From Desulfofustis sp. PB-SRB1 (lineage in GTDB: Bacteria; Desulfobacterota; Desulfobulbia; Desulfobulbales; Desulfocapsaceae), in assembly GCA_016722945.1 (NCBI GenBank), contig JAEQMT010000010.1, forward strand, positions 823,765-887,764: 64,000 bases of DNA, written 5' to 3'. Positions 44,265 through 53,898 of this stretch are shown here, piece after piece (the stretch's first letter is position 1; each line of letters begins with the position of its first letter). Made by a program: the position numbers and the translations under genes. Under the pieces are notes generated by a model. That model worked only from the letters and a program-made list of their open reading frames with translations. It was not told where the DNA came from and did not search any database.

Positions 44265-45308
44265 CTACCACGCAGACTCAATCTCGGCCGAGCCGATTAC
44301 CCGTTCCCCCTTGTATAGTACACAAAATTGACCGGGGCAGACGGCTCGTTGGGGCGTGGTGAAATAAAGGGTCATCATCTGTTCATCAACCACGTCGATG
44401 CGCGCCTCGGCGCCGCCATGGGTGGAGCGGAGTTTTGCGGTGTGTACGGTTCCCGGTTTCGGCACCCTATCCACCAGCCAATAGGGTGAACGGCACTGGA
44501 CGGTTTGCGTATACAACTCATCTTCTTTACCGACGATCAACCGGTTATGGAGGCTATCTATGCGGATTACATACCAGGGGCTGTGATCGGGAAGGTTGAG
44601 GCCGCGCCGCTGCCCTATCGTGTATTGGTACAACCCCTGGTGGCGGCCGATTTCCACGCCTGTCGTGGTCGAAATAGGGCCCGGCTGCATGGCCCCTTCC
44701 GTTCGTGCACTGATGAAGTCGGCAACGGTGCTGTCCGCCAAAAAGCAGACATCCTGGCTCTGCTTGCCGAAGCAATCCGTCAAACCATGTTCAGCGGTGA
44801 TACGGTACGCTTCAGCTTTTGTCAGGTTGCCCATGGGAAGACGCACTGAAGCAAGCAACGGCAGGGCGATGCGACTGAGAAAATATGATTGATCTTTGCT
44901 GGTATCGATTCCTTTGATAAGACCGTAGCCATCATCAAAGCGGTGTATGCGCGCGTAGTGACCGGTTGCCATCACTTCATAGCCGGCTGCCAGAATGGCT
45001 TCCCGCAGCAGCCCGAACTTGATATGCTGGTTGCACACTACGCATGGATTAGGAGTTTTTCCCGAGAGATATGTCGTGGTAAAATAATTAAGCACCCGCT
45101 CGCGGAAGGCTTCTCGAAGATCCAGATAGTGTATCTCGATTGCCAGGGCTTTACCAATCGCCTGGCAGCGACTAAACTGCTCGGCGCCATCGGATTGGCC
45201 GATATCCATAAAAAATCCGTCAACAGGGTGATGGCGCTTGAGCAGCACGGCGGCGGCGGTGGAATCAACCCCGCCGCTCATGGCGAGACCAATAGCGGAA
45301 CAGTTCAT
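44265..45308 (-). CDS. mnmA: tRNA 2-thiouridylase MnmA
   Basis: A 347-aa enzyme that puts sulfur on uridine 34 of tRNA. The ATP-binding P-loop is LAMSGGVDSTAAA. The catalytic Cys pair is in NPCVVCNQHIKF and QDVCFL. It is the first gene of the minus-strand block that runs through mtaB and cinA to recA. The start is at 45308, only 37 bp from the divergent U32 peptidase start; a family 1 repeat remnant fills this gap. Confidence 0.95.
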   Translation of the reverse strand: MNCSAIGLAMSGGVDSTAAAVLLKRHHPVDGFFMDIGQSDGAEQFSRCQAIGKALAIEIHYLDLREAFRERVLNYFTTTYLSGKTPNPCVVCNQHIKFGLLREAILAAGYEVMATGHYARIHRFDDGYGLIKGIDTSKDQSYFLSRIALPLLASVRLPMGNLTKAEAYRITAEHGLTDCFGKQSQDVCFLADSTVADFISARTEGAMQPGPISTTTGVEIGRHQGLYQYTIGQRRGLNLPDHSPWYVIRIDSLHNRLIVGKEDELYTQTVQCRSPYWLVDRVPKPGTVHTAKLRSTHGGAEARIDVVDEQMMTLYFTTPQRAVCPGQFCVLYKGERVIGSAEIESAW

Positions 45309-45343
45309 GGTGGTGGGCGAAAAAATATTATTTCAAGGTTCAC
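45309..45343 (+). repeat. 3' remnant of the family 1 repeat
   Basis: GGTGGGCGAAAAAATATTATTTCAAGGTTCAC matches the last third of the 141-bp repeat. It fills the gap between the divergent mnmA and U32 starts. Its AAGG lies seven bases before the U32 ATG, as it does at acr3. Confidence 0.55.
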
Positions 45344-45345
45344 TA

Positions 45346-46626
45346 ATGTCTGCACACCAAAAATCTACCACACGCGCCCCAACCATGCCAGAGCTCCTTG
45401 CCCCGGCGGGAAGTTTCGAAAAGCTGGTCACCGCTATTCATTATGGCGCCGATGCCGTTTATCTGGGCGGCGGTCTCAGCCTGCGGGCACGGGCGGGAAC
45501 CTTTACGGGCGACGATTTGATGCATGCGGTGCGTTACGCCCATGAACGTGGAGTGAGGGTCTATGTAACGGTAAACAGTTTTATCCATGAACCTGACATG
45601 GACAAACTCGATAATGAAATCGAAAACATTGTCAAAAGCCGTGCCGATGGGGTGATTGTCGCCGACCCAGGAGTGCTTGCGACGGTTAAACGGTTTGCCC
45701 CGGAACTCAGCATTCATCTCTCCACCCAGGCCAACGTCACCAACAGCGGCGCGGCCAATTTCTGGGTGGGGCAGGGGGTTGGGCGGATAAACCTGGCCAG
45801 AGAGTTGAGCCTTGCGGACATAAAAAGGATTCGGAAAAGGGTCTCCTCCGAGTTGGAAATCTTCGTTCATGGCGCCGTCTGTATATCCTATTCGGGACGA
45901 TGCCTGCTTTCCCACTACCTCACCGGCCGGGACGCGAACCGCGGTGACTGCGCCCAGCCGTGCCGCTATTCATACGCTTTGGTGGAGGAAAAACGGCCCG
46001 GTCAATATTTTCCGGTGGAACAGGATGAGCACGGCACCTATGTGTTCAACGCCAAGGATATGTGCCTGCTGGAAAAACTCCCCGAACTTGTCGCCGCCGG
46101 GGTAAATGCCTGTAAAATAGAAGGTCGGATGCGATCGATTTTTTACGTCGGAGCGGTCGTGCGGGTATATCGCGCCGCCCTTGATTACCTCGCCACGCTG
46201 CCGACCGAGGCGTGGGATGACCCCGGCCGTATCAAAATCCCACAGCACTATAGTGACGAGCTTGCAAAAACCGGAACACGCGCCGCCAGCACCCATTTTA
46301 TCGACGGTACCCCTGATGAAAGCGCCATGCTTAACGACTGCTCCCGCCATCCCCAGTCCTACGAGCCGGTGGCGGTGATCAAGGCACTATCACCACCCCA
46401 TGTACTTGTAGAGGTGCGCAACCCGCTTCACCCAGGCGAAATGCTCGAATACATGGGACGCGGTCTGGACACAAAAAGACTCCAGATCAAAACCATCCAC
46501 AATGAAAACGGTGAGCTGCTAGCCAAAGCCAATCCCGGCACGCATGCAAGACTCACCTTTACCCAGCCAATTACAGAGCTTGAAAGCAATGGTCTGTTTC
46601 GACGTGAGTTAGAAAGGCGGCGCTGA
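45346..46626 (+). CDS. Peptidase U32 family protein
   Basis: A 426-aa protein of the U32 family (collagenase-like; related to TrhP and RlhA, which hydroxylate RNA). Motifs are ELLAPAGSFEKLVTAIHYGA, RELSLADIKRI, the HGAVCISYSGRCLLSHYLTG block and CAQPCRY with the Cys set that can hold an Fe-S cluster. ATG 45346 is chosen because it gives the normal family N-terminus. Its neighbours are tRNA-modification genes, consistent with an RNA-hydroxylation role, but the protease name cannot be excluded. Confidence 0.88.
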   Translation: MSAHQKSTTRAPTMPELLAPAGSFEKLVTAIHYGADAVYLGGGLSLRARAGTFTGDDLMHAVRYAHERGVRVYVTVNSFIHEPDMDKLDNEIENIVKSRADGVIVADPGVLATVKRFAPELSIHLSTQANVTNSGAANFWVGQGVGRINLARELSLADIKRIRKRVSSELEIFVHGAVCISYSGRCLLSHYLTGRDANRGDCAQPCRYSYALVEEKRPGQYFPVEQDEHGTYVFNAKDMCLLEKLPELVAAGVNACKIEGRMRSIFYVGAVVRVYRAALDYLATLPTEAWDDPGRIKIPQHYSDELAKTGTRAASTHFIDGTPDESAMLNDCSRHPQSYEPVAVIKALSPPHVLVEVRNPLHPGEMLEYMGRGLDTKRLQIKTIHNENGELLAKANPGTHARLTFTQPITELESNGLFRRELERRR

Positions 46627-46629
46627 ATA

Positions 46630-46737
46630 CTATTTTCGTCGGAAATGGTCTTTAACGAACAAAGTGATGCGTTTGGTCTTTCCCTTGCAATTGACACAGT
46701 TGGATATATTGGCTAAAACATCGTGCTTCTTTTTCAT
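46630..46737 (-). CDS. Possible 35-aa CxxC mini-protein
   Basis: The minus-strand ATG at 46737 has AAGGAAG seven bases upstream and encodes KKKHDVLANISNCVNCKGK and a basic tail ending KDHFRRK. It has one CxxC pair. The gene is short, lies in a 194-bp gap, and its family is unknown, so I hold it as possible only. Confidence 0.35.
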   Translation of the reverse strand: MKKKHDVLANISNCVNCKGKTKRITLFVKDHFRRK

Positions 46738-46823
46738 AAGTGCTTCCTTACCCATAGATATTTTGTTTGTGCTTCGTCTAAGAGTGTGCACCTTTTCTAA
46801 ATAATCAAAGCGACGTTATCGTG

Positions 46824-49800
46824 ATGCCATCAGAAATCAGTAAAGTTGGTGAACGTATAGATTTTCCCGACACGAATAGAAAAACAGCTATTCTCGTGCT
46901 CGGTATGCACCGAAGCGGTACATCGGCAGTAACGCGGGTTGCCAGCTTGCTAGGTGCCGACTTGCCGCAAAAATTGATGCCATCGTCAAAAAATGAGAAT
47001 GATCTGGGGTTCTGGGAATCAACTGAATTATACATGTTGCACGAGGAACTTCTGGCTTCGGGGGGATCGTACTGGGATGACTGGCGAAGGTTTAACCCGG
47101 ATTGGTATGATTCCCCAGCCGCTGAAAACTTCACCAAACGATGTATCGATTACCTGCAAAAAGACTTCGGCTCATCCTATTTTTTTGTGCTCAAAGATCC
47201 TCGAATGTGCCGTCTGGTGCCGTTTTGGATAAATACACTACAATTATTTTCCGCTGATGTTCGCGTCTTGCTCCCCATTCGTAATCCCCGAGAGGTTGCC
47301 GCTTCATTGAAAAAGCGAAATGATTTCAATCCCGTGAAATCATATATGCTTTGGCTCCGCCATGTCATTGAAGCGGAATATTACACTCGAGAAGTTCCCC
47401 GATTTATATTTCAGTTTGATGAATTGTTAGCTGATTGGAGAGCGCTCATCAGCCGCGCATCCGTCGCGCTTGATCTCTCATGGCCAAAGCGATCCGCTCA
47501 ATCAGAAATTGACATCGACAATTTCCTTGACAGTCGACTTAAGCACCATAGCTGGAATCCCCAGTCCATCACACAAAGCCCCTCTCTTGCCGCCTGGATC
47601 AAAGATGCCTATACAGCCCTTCTAAAGCTGGTGGGAGAACCTGACAATGTAGAGATGTTGGATGTGCTTGATGCTACCCGCGAAGAATTTAATAGGGCGG
47701 AACTGGCCCTTGGCACTGTTGTTGCTGTAGAGGAGAGGAACGCACAGGAGTTAGTTAAGGCCAAAAAAGAATTTGAGCAAGTTATTGCAGAAAAGGACCA
47801 GGCGCTGGAGCAACTGGCAGCGGAGAAGGATCAGGCGCTGGAGAAACTGTTAGCGGAGAAAGACAAGGCGCTTGCGCAAGGGGTTGCCCAAAAAAACGAA
47901 GTTTTGCAACGCAATCAACAAACTAACGAACTCCTGCACAAAAGGTCTGATCAAAGAAACAAACTACTACACCGCCTGGATCACATCCAATCCAGCCATA
48001 TGTGGTCTTTTGTCAGACCAATGTTGAGGATCGAATCGAAGTGGCCTCGCTTTACCGCACGCTGCATTGATATATCCAGGTCACTCAGAGGGGTTTTGAG
48101 TTTACACCCAATTCGCCGAAAACGTTTACGGCGGGATTATAATCTCGTGATCAACTCAGGTCTCTTTGACTGGCAGTGGTACATCGAGCAAAACCCGGAG
48201 GTTGTGGCTGAAGGGCATAATCCATTGTGGTATTGGCTGGAACTAGGCTGGAAACAGGGGCATTACCCGAACAAGTTCTTTGACCCTAGCTGGTATCGTG
48301 AGGAGTATTCACTGGCCGATCAACCCGATGCCAATCCTCTTCTGCATTATCTAGTTGAAGGTGCACGTCACGGTATTTCCACTCATCCCGATTTCGATAT
48401 GGATGCGTACCTTGAAGTGCACCCAGAAATTATGGAAAAAGGAATGAATCCGCTGGCCCATTTCCTCGCACATGGTGGAGATGACAAACAGAGAGAACAG
48501 GTCGCGGCAGGTTATAAAGGTCATTACAGCGAGCTGACAAAATCGGTTTTTAAGAGTCATCGCCCCGGTCCGTATTATGAAGATGAGAAAGTTCTTCAAG
48601 TCACCGATTTATCTGTAAAAGCAATCGCACTTTATTTGCCGCAGTTTCATCCCATTCCGGAAAACGATCAAAACTGGGGCAAAGGCTTTACCGAGTGGTC
48701 AAATACCACCCGGGCAATACCGAGATTTTCCGGTCATTACCAGCCTCGTTTACCGGGGGAATTAGGTTATTACGACTTGCGTAATCCATCAGTTCTGCGA
48801 AGACAGATAGAACTAGCTAAAAACCACGGTATATACGGGTTCTGTTATCACTATTATTGGTTTAATGGGAAAAGTGTTCTGCGAAAGCCGCTGGAAAACC
48901 ATTTTGAAAACCAAGAATATAATTTTCCATTCTGCATAAACTGGGCAAATGAACCGTGGACGACGCAGTGGGATGGTCACAGGAAAAGCCAAATTTTGAT
49001 CGATCAGCACCACACACCCGATGATGACCTTCTATTCATTCGCGCCCTTGATCCGTTCTTCAGGGATACTAGATATATTAGAATAGACGGCAAGCCTTTG
49101 TTGATAATTTATCGACCGAATCTGTTTCCAAACTGCAAGGAAACAATTGAGCGGTGGCAGAACTACTGTATTGACAATGGTATCGGAGAACTCTTTATGG
49201 GGATGGTACAGTCATTTGATCACAACGATCCGCGAACATTTGGGTTTGATGCGGCCATTGAATTTCCACCGCTTAACATAGTGCAAAAAAGGATCGAGAA
49301 TATTCACTATTTTCCTCATATTGATCCACCGGAAGTCTACAAATACGAAAACATGGTGGAAGAGAGTTTGAAGAAAGAAAAACCAGGGTATCAATGGTTC
49401 CGAGGAGTAACTTTGGCGTGGGACAATTCAGCCCGCAGATCTAAAGGGATCGTATACAATGAATGCACCCCTGCAAATTATGCGCACTGGTTGAACAGTC
49501 AATGCAATTACGCCGTCAAGCATTTGCCGGCAGGCAAAAGACTGGTATTCATCAACGCGTGGAATGAATGGGCTGAAGGGACGTATCTGGAGCCTGATGC
49601 CTATTTTGGTTATGCTTTTCTCAATAGAACAGGTGAGGTTCTTAGCCGATTCACCAAGAATGACTCCATTGAAGCGTCATTAGAATCATACATAAAGGCT
49701 AGGGATGATGATGCAACATGGGAACGGCTAGCCTATCATCTCAACAAGTTTGCACTTCCCACTTCCGCTGATGAAGCTAAACTCCCCGAACCTGCCCCGG

Positions 49801-51782
49801 AAGATGTTGCCGCATGGCTACAGCGGCTAAATGAAGCGTTACTTGCCTCCCCAAACATGGTGGACACAGAGGTTCCGGATGTTTCTATTCTCGTTCCTGT
49901 ATTTAACCAGTTTAGGTATACGGCAAGTTGCTTGGTGAGTATATTAGAGCAAAAAAGTAATTACAGTTTTGAGATCATTGTGGGAGATGATCGTTCAAGT
50001 GATTCGACACATCAATTATCAGCTATAGCCACATCGGGATTTTTCTATGTTCGGCATGTACAAAATCTAGGGTTTCTCAAAAACTGTAACACGCTTGCCA
50101 CAAAGGCGCGGGGACGCTATTTGGTACTGCTCAACAACGACACTGTTGTTTTGCCAGGGTGGCTCGATGAGTTGATTGGCACACTTGAAAGGGACTCAAA
50201 GATCGGGCTTGTCGGATCCAAGCTCGTCTATCCTGATGGCCGTCTTCAGGAGGCTGGGAGCATCATGTGGGAAGATGCGAGCGGTTTAAATTGGGGAAAT
50301 CGGAGAGATCCGATGGATCCGGAATTCAACTATCTCAGGGATGTTGATTATTGCTCCGGGGCTTCAATAGCGATACCCAAAGATATTTGGATGAAACTTG
50401 GCGGGTTTGATTCTGAGCGATACCAAAATGCCTATTATGAAGATACAGACCTAGCATTTCGCATTCGTGAAGAACTATGCATGCGGGTGGTCTATCAACC
50501 CTTGTCACATCTGCTGCATTTTGAGGGTGTGAGTTCAGGGCGCTCACTGGATGCGGGAATTAAACAATATCAGACCACCAATCGTCCTTTGTTCCTTGAG
50601 AGATGGTGTGATGTATTGAAAACGCACGGGAACTGTGAAAATATACCAAGAAATTATCTTGATAGAACAAGAGATAAACGGATCCTTCTTATTGATACAA
50701 TTGTCCCATTGCCTGACCAGGATTCGGGATCAATTGATACCTTTAACTATCTGCGCATCCTGCTTTCAATGGGGTACAGTGTGAGTTTTTTGCCGTACTG
50801 TACCACGGCGTCCAACAGCTATATCCATGGCCTGCAGCGAATGGGAGTTAGAGTTTTCCACGATCCGTTTTATGTTGATTTTCAATCAATCATTCAGGCT
50901 GAAGCACCTAAGGCTGATATTATATTTATCTATCGAGGAGTAGCCCATGATTACTTGCCGATGCTGCGGGCCATCGTTCCGGATAAACCAATCATTTTCA
51001 ATACGGTTGATCTTCATTTTGTACGCCTGGAAAGAGCAGCAGAGTTAAGCGGCAAGGTGCTCGATTTTGAAAAAGCTGCAATCACGAAAAGAAAAGAACT
51101 GTTAGCAATGAAACTTGCTGATATAACAATTGTTGTTAGCAAATTTGAGAAAAAATTACTGAGCCAAGTTGCACCCGATGTGAAGACCGCATGTATTCCG
51201 ATTGTCCGGGAAATAGCAGGTAGATCGATTCATTCTTTCGTTGAAAGATGTGATATTTTATTCATTGGAGGTTTTCTTCATCCGCCAAACGTTGATGCCG
51301 TACATTATTTTCTTGACGAGATATGGCCTCTTGTTCTTGAGCAGCGGGAGTCTTTGGGACGTGATTGCAGATTTCTTATTGCGGGGTCAAATATTCCAGA
51401 TGAAATAAAGATGAGACGAAGCGATACTGTAGCTGTGCTTGGGTTTGTCCCTGATCTCACAAATCTTTTTGGAAAGATACTTATTTCCGTTGCTCCGCTC
51501 CGCTTCGGGGCGGGGCTCAAAGGGAAAGTAATAGACAGTCTTTCCCACGGGGTTCCGGTTGTCGGCACATCGGTAAGTATGGAGGGTTCTGGTCTACTTG
51601 AAGATACGCATCTGCTCAGGGCTGATACGCCTGAAGAAATTGCGCGGTCGATCGTGAAGTTACACAATGATCAAGACTTATGGGAGCGTCTATCGGTAAA
51701 CGGGTTGAGCTTCTGCAGAGAACATTTTTCAATAGAGAAGGTTAAGACTCAATTACATACTCTTGTCAAGAGTACAGCCTAG
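46824..51782 (+). CDS. Giant fusion: sulfotransferase, WbsX-type glycosyltransferase, GT2 and GT4 glycosyltransferases
   Basis: A 1,652-aa cytoplasmic enzyme for surface polysaccharide. Domain order: a sulfotransferase-like domain (residues about 20-250; LVLGMHRSGTSAVTRV as the PAPS loop); a coiled coil near 290-385 with EKDQALEQLAAEKD-type repeats; a spacer with WYIEQNPEVVAEGHNPLWYW-type repeats near 450-560; a WbsX domain (about 600-935; IALYLPQFHPIPENDQNWG, NWANEPWTTQWDG); a GT2 domain (1,020-1,265; VSILVPVFNQFRYTASCLV, the YYEDTD motif); and a GT4 domain (1,285-1,650). It starts at ATG 46824 or GTG 46821. Similar mosaic proteins build rhamnose-containing O-chains. It is far longer than usual. 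Confidence 0.88.
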   Translation: MPSEISKVGERIDFPDTNRKTAILVLGMHRSGTSAVTRVASLLGADLPQKLMPSSKNENDLGFWESTELYMLHEELLASGGSYWDDWRRFNPDWYDSPAAENFTKRCIDYLQKDFGSSYFFVLKDPRMCRLVPFWINTLQLFSADVRVLLPIRNPREVAASLKKRNDFNPVKSYMLWLRHVIEAEYYTREVPRFIFQFDELLADWRALISRASVALDLSWPKRSAQSEIDIDNFLDSRLKHHSWNPQSITQSPSLAAWIKDAYTALLKLVGEPDNVEMLDVLDATREEFNRAELALGTVVAVEERNAQELVKAKKEFEQVIAEKDQALEQLAAEKDQALEKLLAEKDKALAQGVAQKNEVLQRNQQTNELLHKRSDQRNKLLHRLDHIQSSHMWSFVRPMLRIESKWPRFTARCIDISRSLRGVLSLHPIRRKRLRRDYNLVINSGLFDWQWYIEQNPEVVAEGHNPLWYWLELGWKQGHYPNKFFDPSWYREEYSLADQPDANPLLHYLVEGARHGISTHPDFDMDAYLEVHPEIMEKGMNPLAHFLAHGGDDKQREQVAAGYKGHYSELTKSVFKSHRPGPYYEDEKVLQVTDLSVKAIALYLPQFHPIPENDQNWGKGFTEWSNTTRAIPRFSGHYQPRLPGELGYYDLRNPSVLRRQIELAKNHGIYGFCYHYYWFNGKSVLRKPLENHFENQEYNFPFCINWANEPWTTQWDGHRKSQILIDQHHTPDDDLLFIRALDPFFRDTRYIRIDGKPLLIIYRPNLFPNCKETIERWQNYCIDNGIGELFMGMVQSFDHNDPRTFGFDAAIEFPPLNIVQKRIENIHYFPHIDPPEVYKYENMVEESLKKEKPGYQWFRGVTLAWDNSARRSKGIVYNECTPANYAHWLNSQCNYAVKHLPAGKRLVFINAWNEWAEGTYLEPDAYFGYAFLNRTGEVLSRFTKNDSIEASLESYIKARDDDATWERLAYHLNKFALPTSADEAKLPEPAPEDVAAWLQRLNEALLASPNMVDTEVPDVSILVPVFNQFRYTASCLVSILEQKSNYSFEIIVGDDRSSDSTHQLSAIATSGFFYVRHVQNLGFLKNCNTLATKARGRYLVLLNNDTVVLPGWLDELIGTLERDSKIGLVGSKLVYPDGRLQEAGSIMWEDASGLNWGNRRDPMDPEFNYLRDVDYCSGASIAIPKDIWMKLGGFDSERYQNAYYEDTDLAFRIREELCMRVVYQPLSHLLHFEGVSSGRSLDAGIKQYQTTNRPLFLERWCDVLKTHGNCENIPRNYLDRTRDKRILLIDTIVPLPDQDSGSIDTFNYLRILLSMGYSVSFLPYCTTASNSYIHGLQRMGVRVFHDPFYVDFQSIIQAEAPKADIIFIYRGVAHDYLPMLRAIVPDKPIIFNTVDLHFVRLERAAELSGKVLDFEKAAITKRKELLAMKLADITIVVSKFEKKLLSQVAPDVKTACIPIVREIAGRSIHSFVERCDILFIGGFLHPPNVDAVHYFLDEIWPLVLEQRESLGRDCRFLIAGSNIPDEIKMRRSDTVAVLGFVPDLTNLFGKILISVAPLRFGAGLKGKVIDSLSHGVPVVGTSVSMEGSGLLEDTHLLRADTPEEIARSIVKLHNDQDLWERLSVNGLSFCREHFSIEKVKTQLHTLVKSTA

Positions 51783-51819
51783 AGGAGACTTGAGTGGCTA
51801 TGAGCCTTTTCTTTGATAT

Positions 51820-51885
51820 GGTTCCTCGTGGTTTGGAGTGGATTTGGCTCATCATAACCAAATCCACTCCAAACCACGAGGAACC
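51820..51885. repeat. Perfect 28-bp inverted repeat with 10-base loop
   Basis: The left arm GGTTCCTCGTGGTTTGGAG (28 bases in all) pairs without mismatch with the right arm across a CTCATCATAA loop, 37 bases after the giant gene. It would form a very strong stem in RNA or a cruciform in DNA. The bases after it are not a T run. It could be a terminator, an end of a lost element, or an artefact of a palindromic duplication. The rest of 51783-52056 holds a short open fragment (51891-51999) without a good start. Confidence 0.6.
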
Positions 51886-52056
51886 TAATTCTTAGATTCA
51901 TAAAAAAAGATAGGATTGACTATATCTGCGTCGGCAACACTTCTTTCTATAGATACTCGTCTTTTCTTGTTAACGGAATTGATGGTGACAACATCTGAAG
52001 TTGTTAGGCTTTTGGCTGAAAATGGCTTAAATAACAATTTTTCAAGGTATTCTTAA

Positions 52057-52815
52057 ATGATTAAGAAAAATTTATTTAATATTGACTACTTAGTTTTTAG
52101 TTCTCACAAGACTGCAACTCAATCACTAGTTGCTACCTTCACTAACAATAATTTGCGTGCAACACATGGTCATGTTTTGCGACACCTTGATTTTAAAAAG
52201 GGAGATTTTGATGCATACGTGAAGGAATATAGTGTTAAGAACAACAATAGGTTAAATATTGTTACGGTTTTTAGGGAGCCTGTCGAGAGATGCATATCAT
52301 CATTTTTTCAGTCTTACGGTAGTGACTTTATCGATTTTGGTCATGTGAGTGGTATAGAAGAAACTGTCCTATACAATTACAACTTTAATCAGTTAAAAGA
52401 GCTTTTTTTAATGGAAATATCCGGAAAAAAACTTCGTGGTTATGATGAATCGGTGGATATCCTGTTTAATGAACTAGAAATTAATTGGCGGGAGGAAATT
52501 GTTAACAGTCAACAGTATTTCAAAATTATTGAAAAACCATGTTTTAAAATATATTTTATAAAATTCGATCGATTAATAAATGCATTTGATGAAACTGTTT
52601 CACAACTTATAAATAGAAATGAAATCTTATCTATTCAAGGAAATATTTCTAAAAAGAAATGGTATAACGATATATATTTAAATTTTAAAGAAAAAATAAG
52701 AATTTCTCCAGAAATAATTGATAATATATATGAAGATAAACGCAGCCTTATAAACTTTTTTTATCCCAATGAATTTGATAGGTTGAAAAATACAATAAAA
52801 GAGTTGTATCAATAA
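52057..52815 (+). CDS. Sulfotransferase-like protein, AT-rich
   Basis: 252 aa. The P-loop is FSSHKTATQSLVAT (PAPS 5'-phosphate) and the 3'-phosphate motif is VFREPVERCISSFFQSYG, so it should sulfate a sugar or lipid acceptor. It is strikingly AT-rich (runs of aaatat and ttttta) against the GC-rich genes around it, which indicates recent transfer. It belongs with the fusion glycosyltransferase upstream. The acceptor is unknown. Confidence 0.72.
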   Translation: MIKKNLFNIDYLVFSSHKTATQSLVATFTNNNLRATHGHVLRHLDFKKGDFDAYVKEYSVKNNNRLNIVTVFREPVERCISSFFQSYGSDFIDFGHVSGIEETVLYNYNFNQLKELFLMEISGKKLRGYDESVDILFNELEINWREEIVNSQQYFKIIEKPCFKIYFIKFDRLINAFDETVSQLINRNEILSIQGNISKKKWYNDIYLNFKEKIRISPEIIDNIYEDKRSLINFFYPNEFDRLKNTIKELYQ

Positions 52816-53067
52816 AAAGTTAATTTTTTAGTTAATGAAGGTTACCTTTAATAGTGCCATTTTTTGATAAATCGTTGCTGAATAGTACCTAAATTGAGCG
52901 ATTCTTCTATTTCACACCTCTGAGGTGACTCCTATAGTGGACCCCCCTTGACCACATATGAAAACCTTTCTATAAGTTTTCTCATGAGTAGCTCTCTTTT
53001 GTATCTGATTGATATTTGGTGATTTCGTAGCATAAGAAGAGGCTCATTTCACTATAAATATTGGGTT

Positions 53068-53122
53068 GCGGGCATCAGCCCGCGTTAGCTGTTAATCGAA
53101 GCCACCGCCTTTCAGGTGGTGG
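53068..53122. mobile_element. IS200/IS605-like right-end hairpin remnant
   Basis: Two adjacent hairpins: GCGGGC-ATCA-GCCCGC, and CCACCGCCT-TTC-AGGTGGTGG preceded by TTAATCGAAG, resemble the subterminal hairpins at the right end of IS200/IS605 elements. No tnpA or tnpB gene is present. It lies directly before transposon copy 2, which appears to have been inserted beside or into it. The rest of 52816-53131 is non-coding. Confidence 0.45.
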
Positions 53123-53328
53123 AGCATCCACTGTTGAATCCCAGATTATCTAAAATAAAACCAGCCTTTTTTGTCAGAATCTGTTAGCAGTGGGTGGTGA
53201 CACTGCAGATTATCTTGAATTCTCGTAACGTTATTGCACACCCCTCGTGAGTGGTGGCTGCCGGGGCCGTAGCCACGGTCCCGGCAGCCCTCCAGGCAGG
53301 AAGCCTACTTCCTGAAAGGAGTTGCCTT

Positions 53329-53840
53329 GTGGTACTGTTTGTTGCCGCATCCGTCAAGGAAATTGCTCGTCTCGGCACCGCCTACCCCTGGAACAAACCA
53401 TCGTGCTGCCCCGGTGCGGTGGACGGTTGTGGTGGCATGGATTTGTTGTCGCCTGGTTTAGCTGCCTTTCTCATTGTGTCTATCTTCGACGTCTGTTCTG
53501 TTCTCAGTGCCGCGCCGTTCATCGATTGAAACCACGGGGATATTGGCCCCGGTATCGCAGTTCCAGTGCTGAGATCCAGCAGGCAATTACCCACCGACAG
53601 AGCACAAAACGCTGGCGGCCCGATCTGCCGCGTTCGCGCCAACGCCAGTGGTGGCGTCGGCTAGGTCGGATGATTCGGCTGGTCTTCGGGATGTCCGCTC
53701 AGCTTACCCACCGGGAAGGATTCACCCGACTCATTGCACGAAACATCATCCCGGTCACCCAAGCAATACACCATGACAATCGACACATCCATGACCCACC
53801 CTACCGTATTGTAGCTCTACCCGGCGCCTGCTGCCGGTGA
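53329..53840 (+). pseudogene. Frameshifted zinc-ribbon gene of copy 2
   Basis: GTG start 53329 behind AAAGGAG, same start as copy 1. Copy 1 has TGCTGTCCCCGG where copy 2 has TGCTGCCCCGG: one T is missing at the first CxxC, so the frame shifts at C27 and stops early. The old frame continues in the other phase to 53840. The zinc site cannot form, so copy 2 lacks this function unless copy 1 supplies it. Confidence 0.85.
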
Positions 53841-53898
53841 TATGGGAACACAGACTCGGATAACCCGACTCTGATACCCCATACCCAGGAGGACGCCC

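Noticed and set aside
51891-51999. Short open fragment encoding DYICVGNTSFYRYS between the palindrome and the sulfotransferase
   Set aside because: No start codon or ribosome site and no recognisable family. It may be a gene scrap, but I cannot support it.
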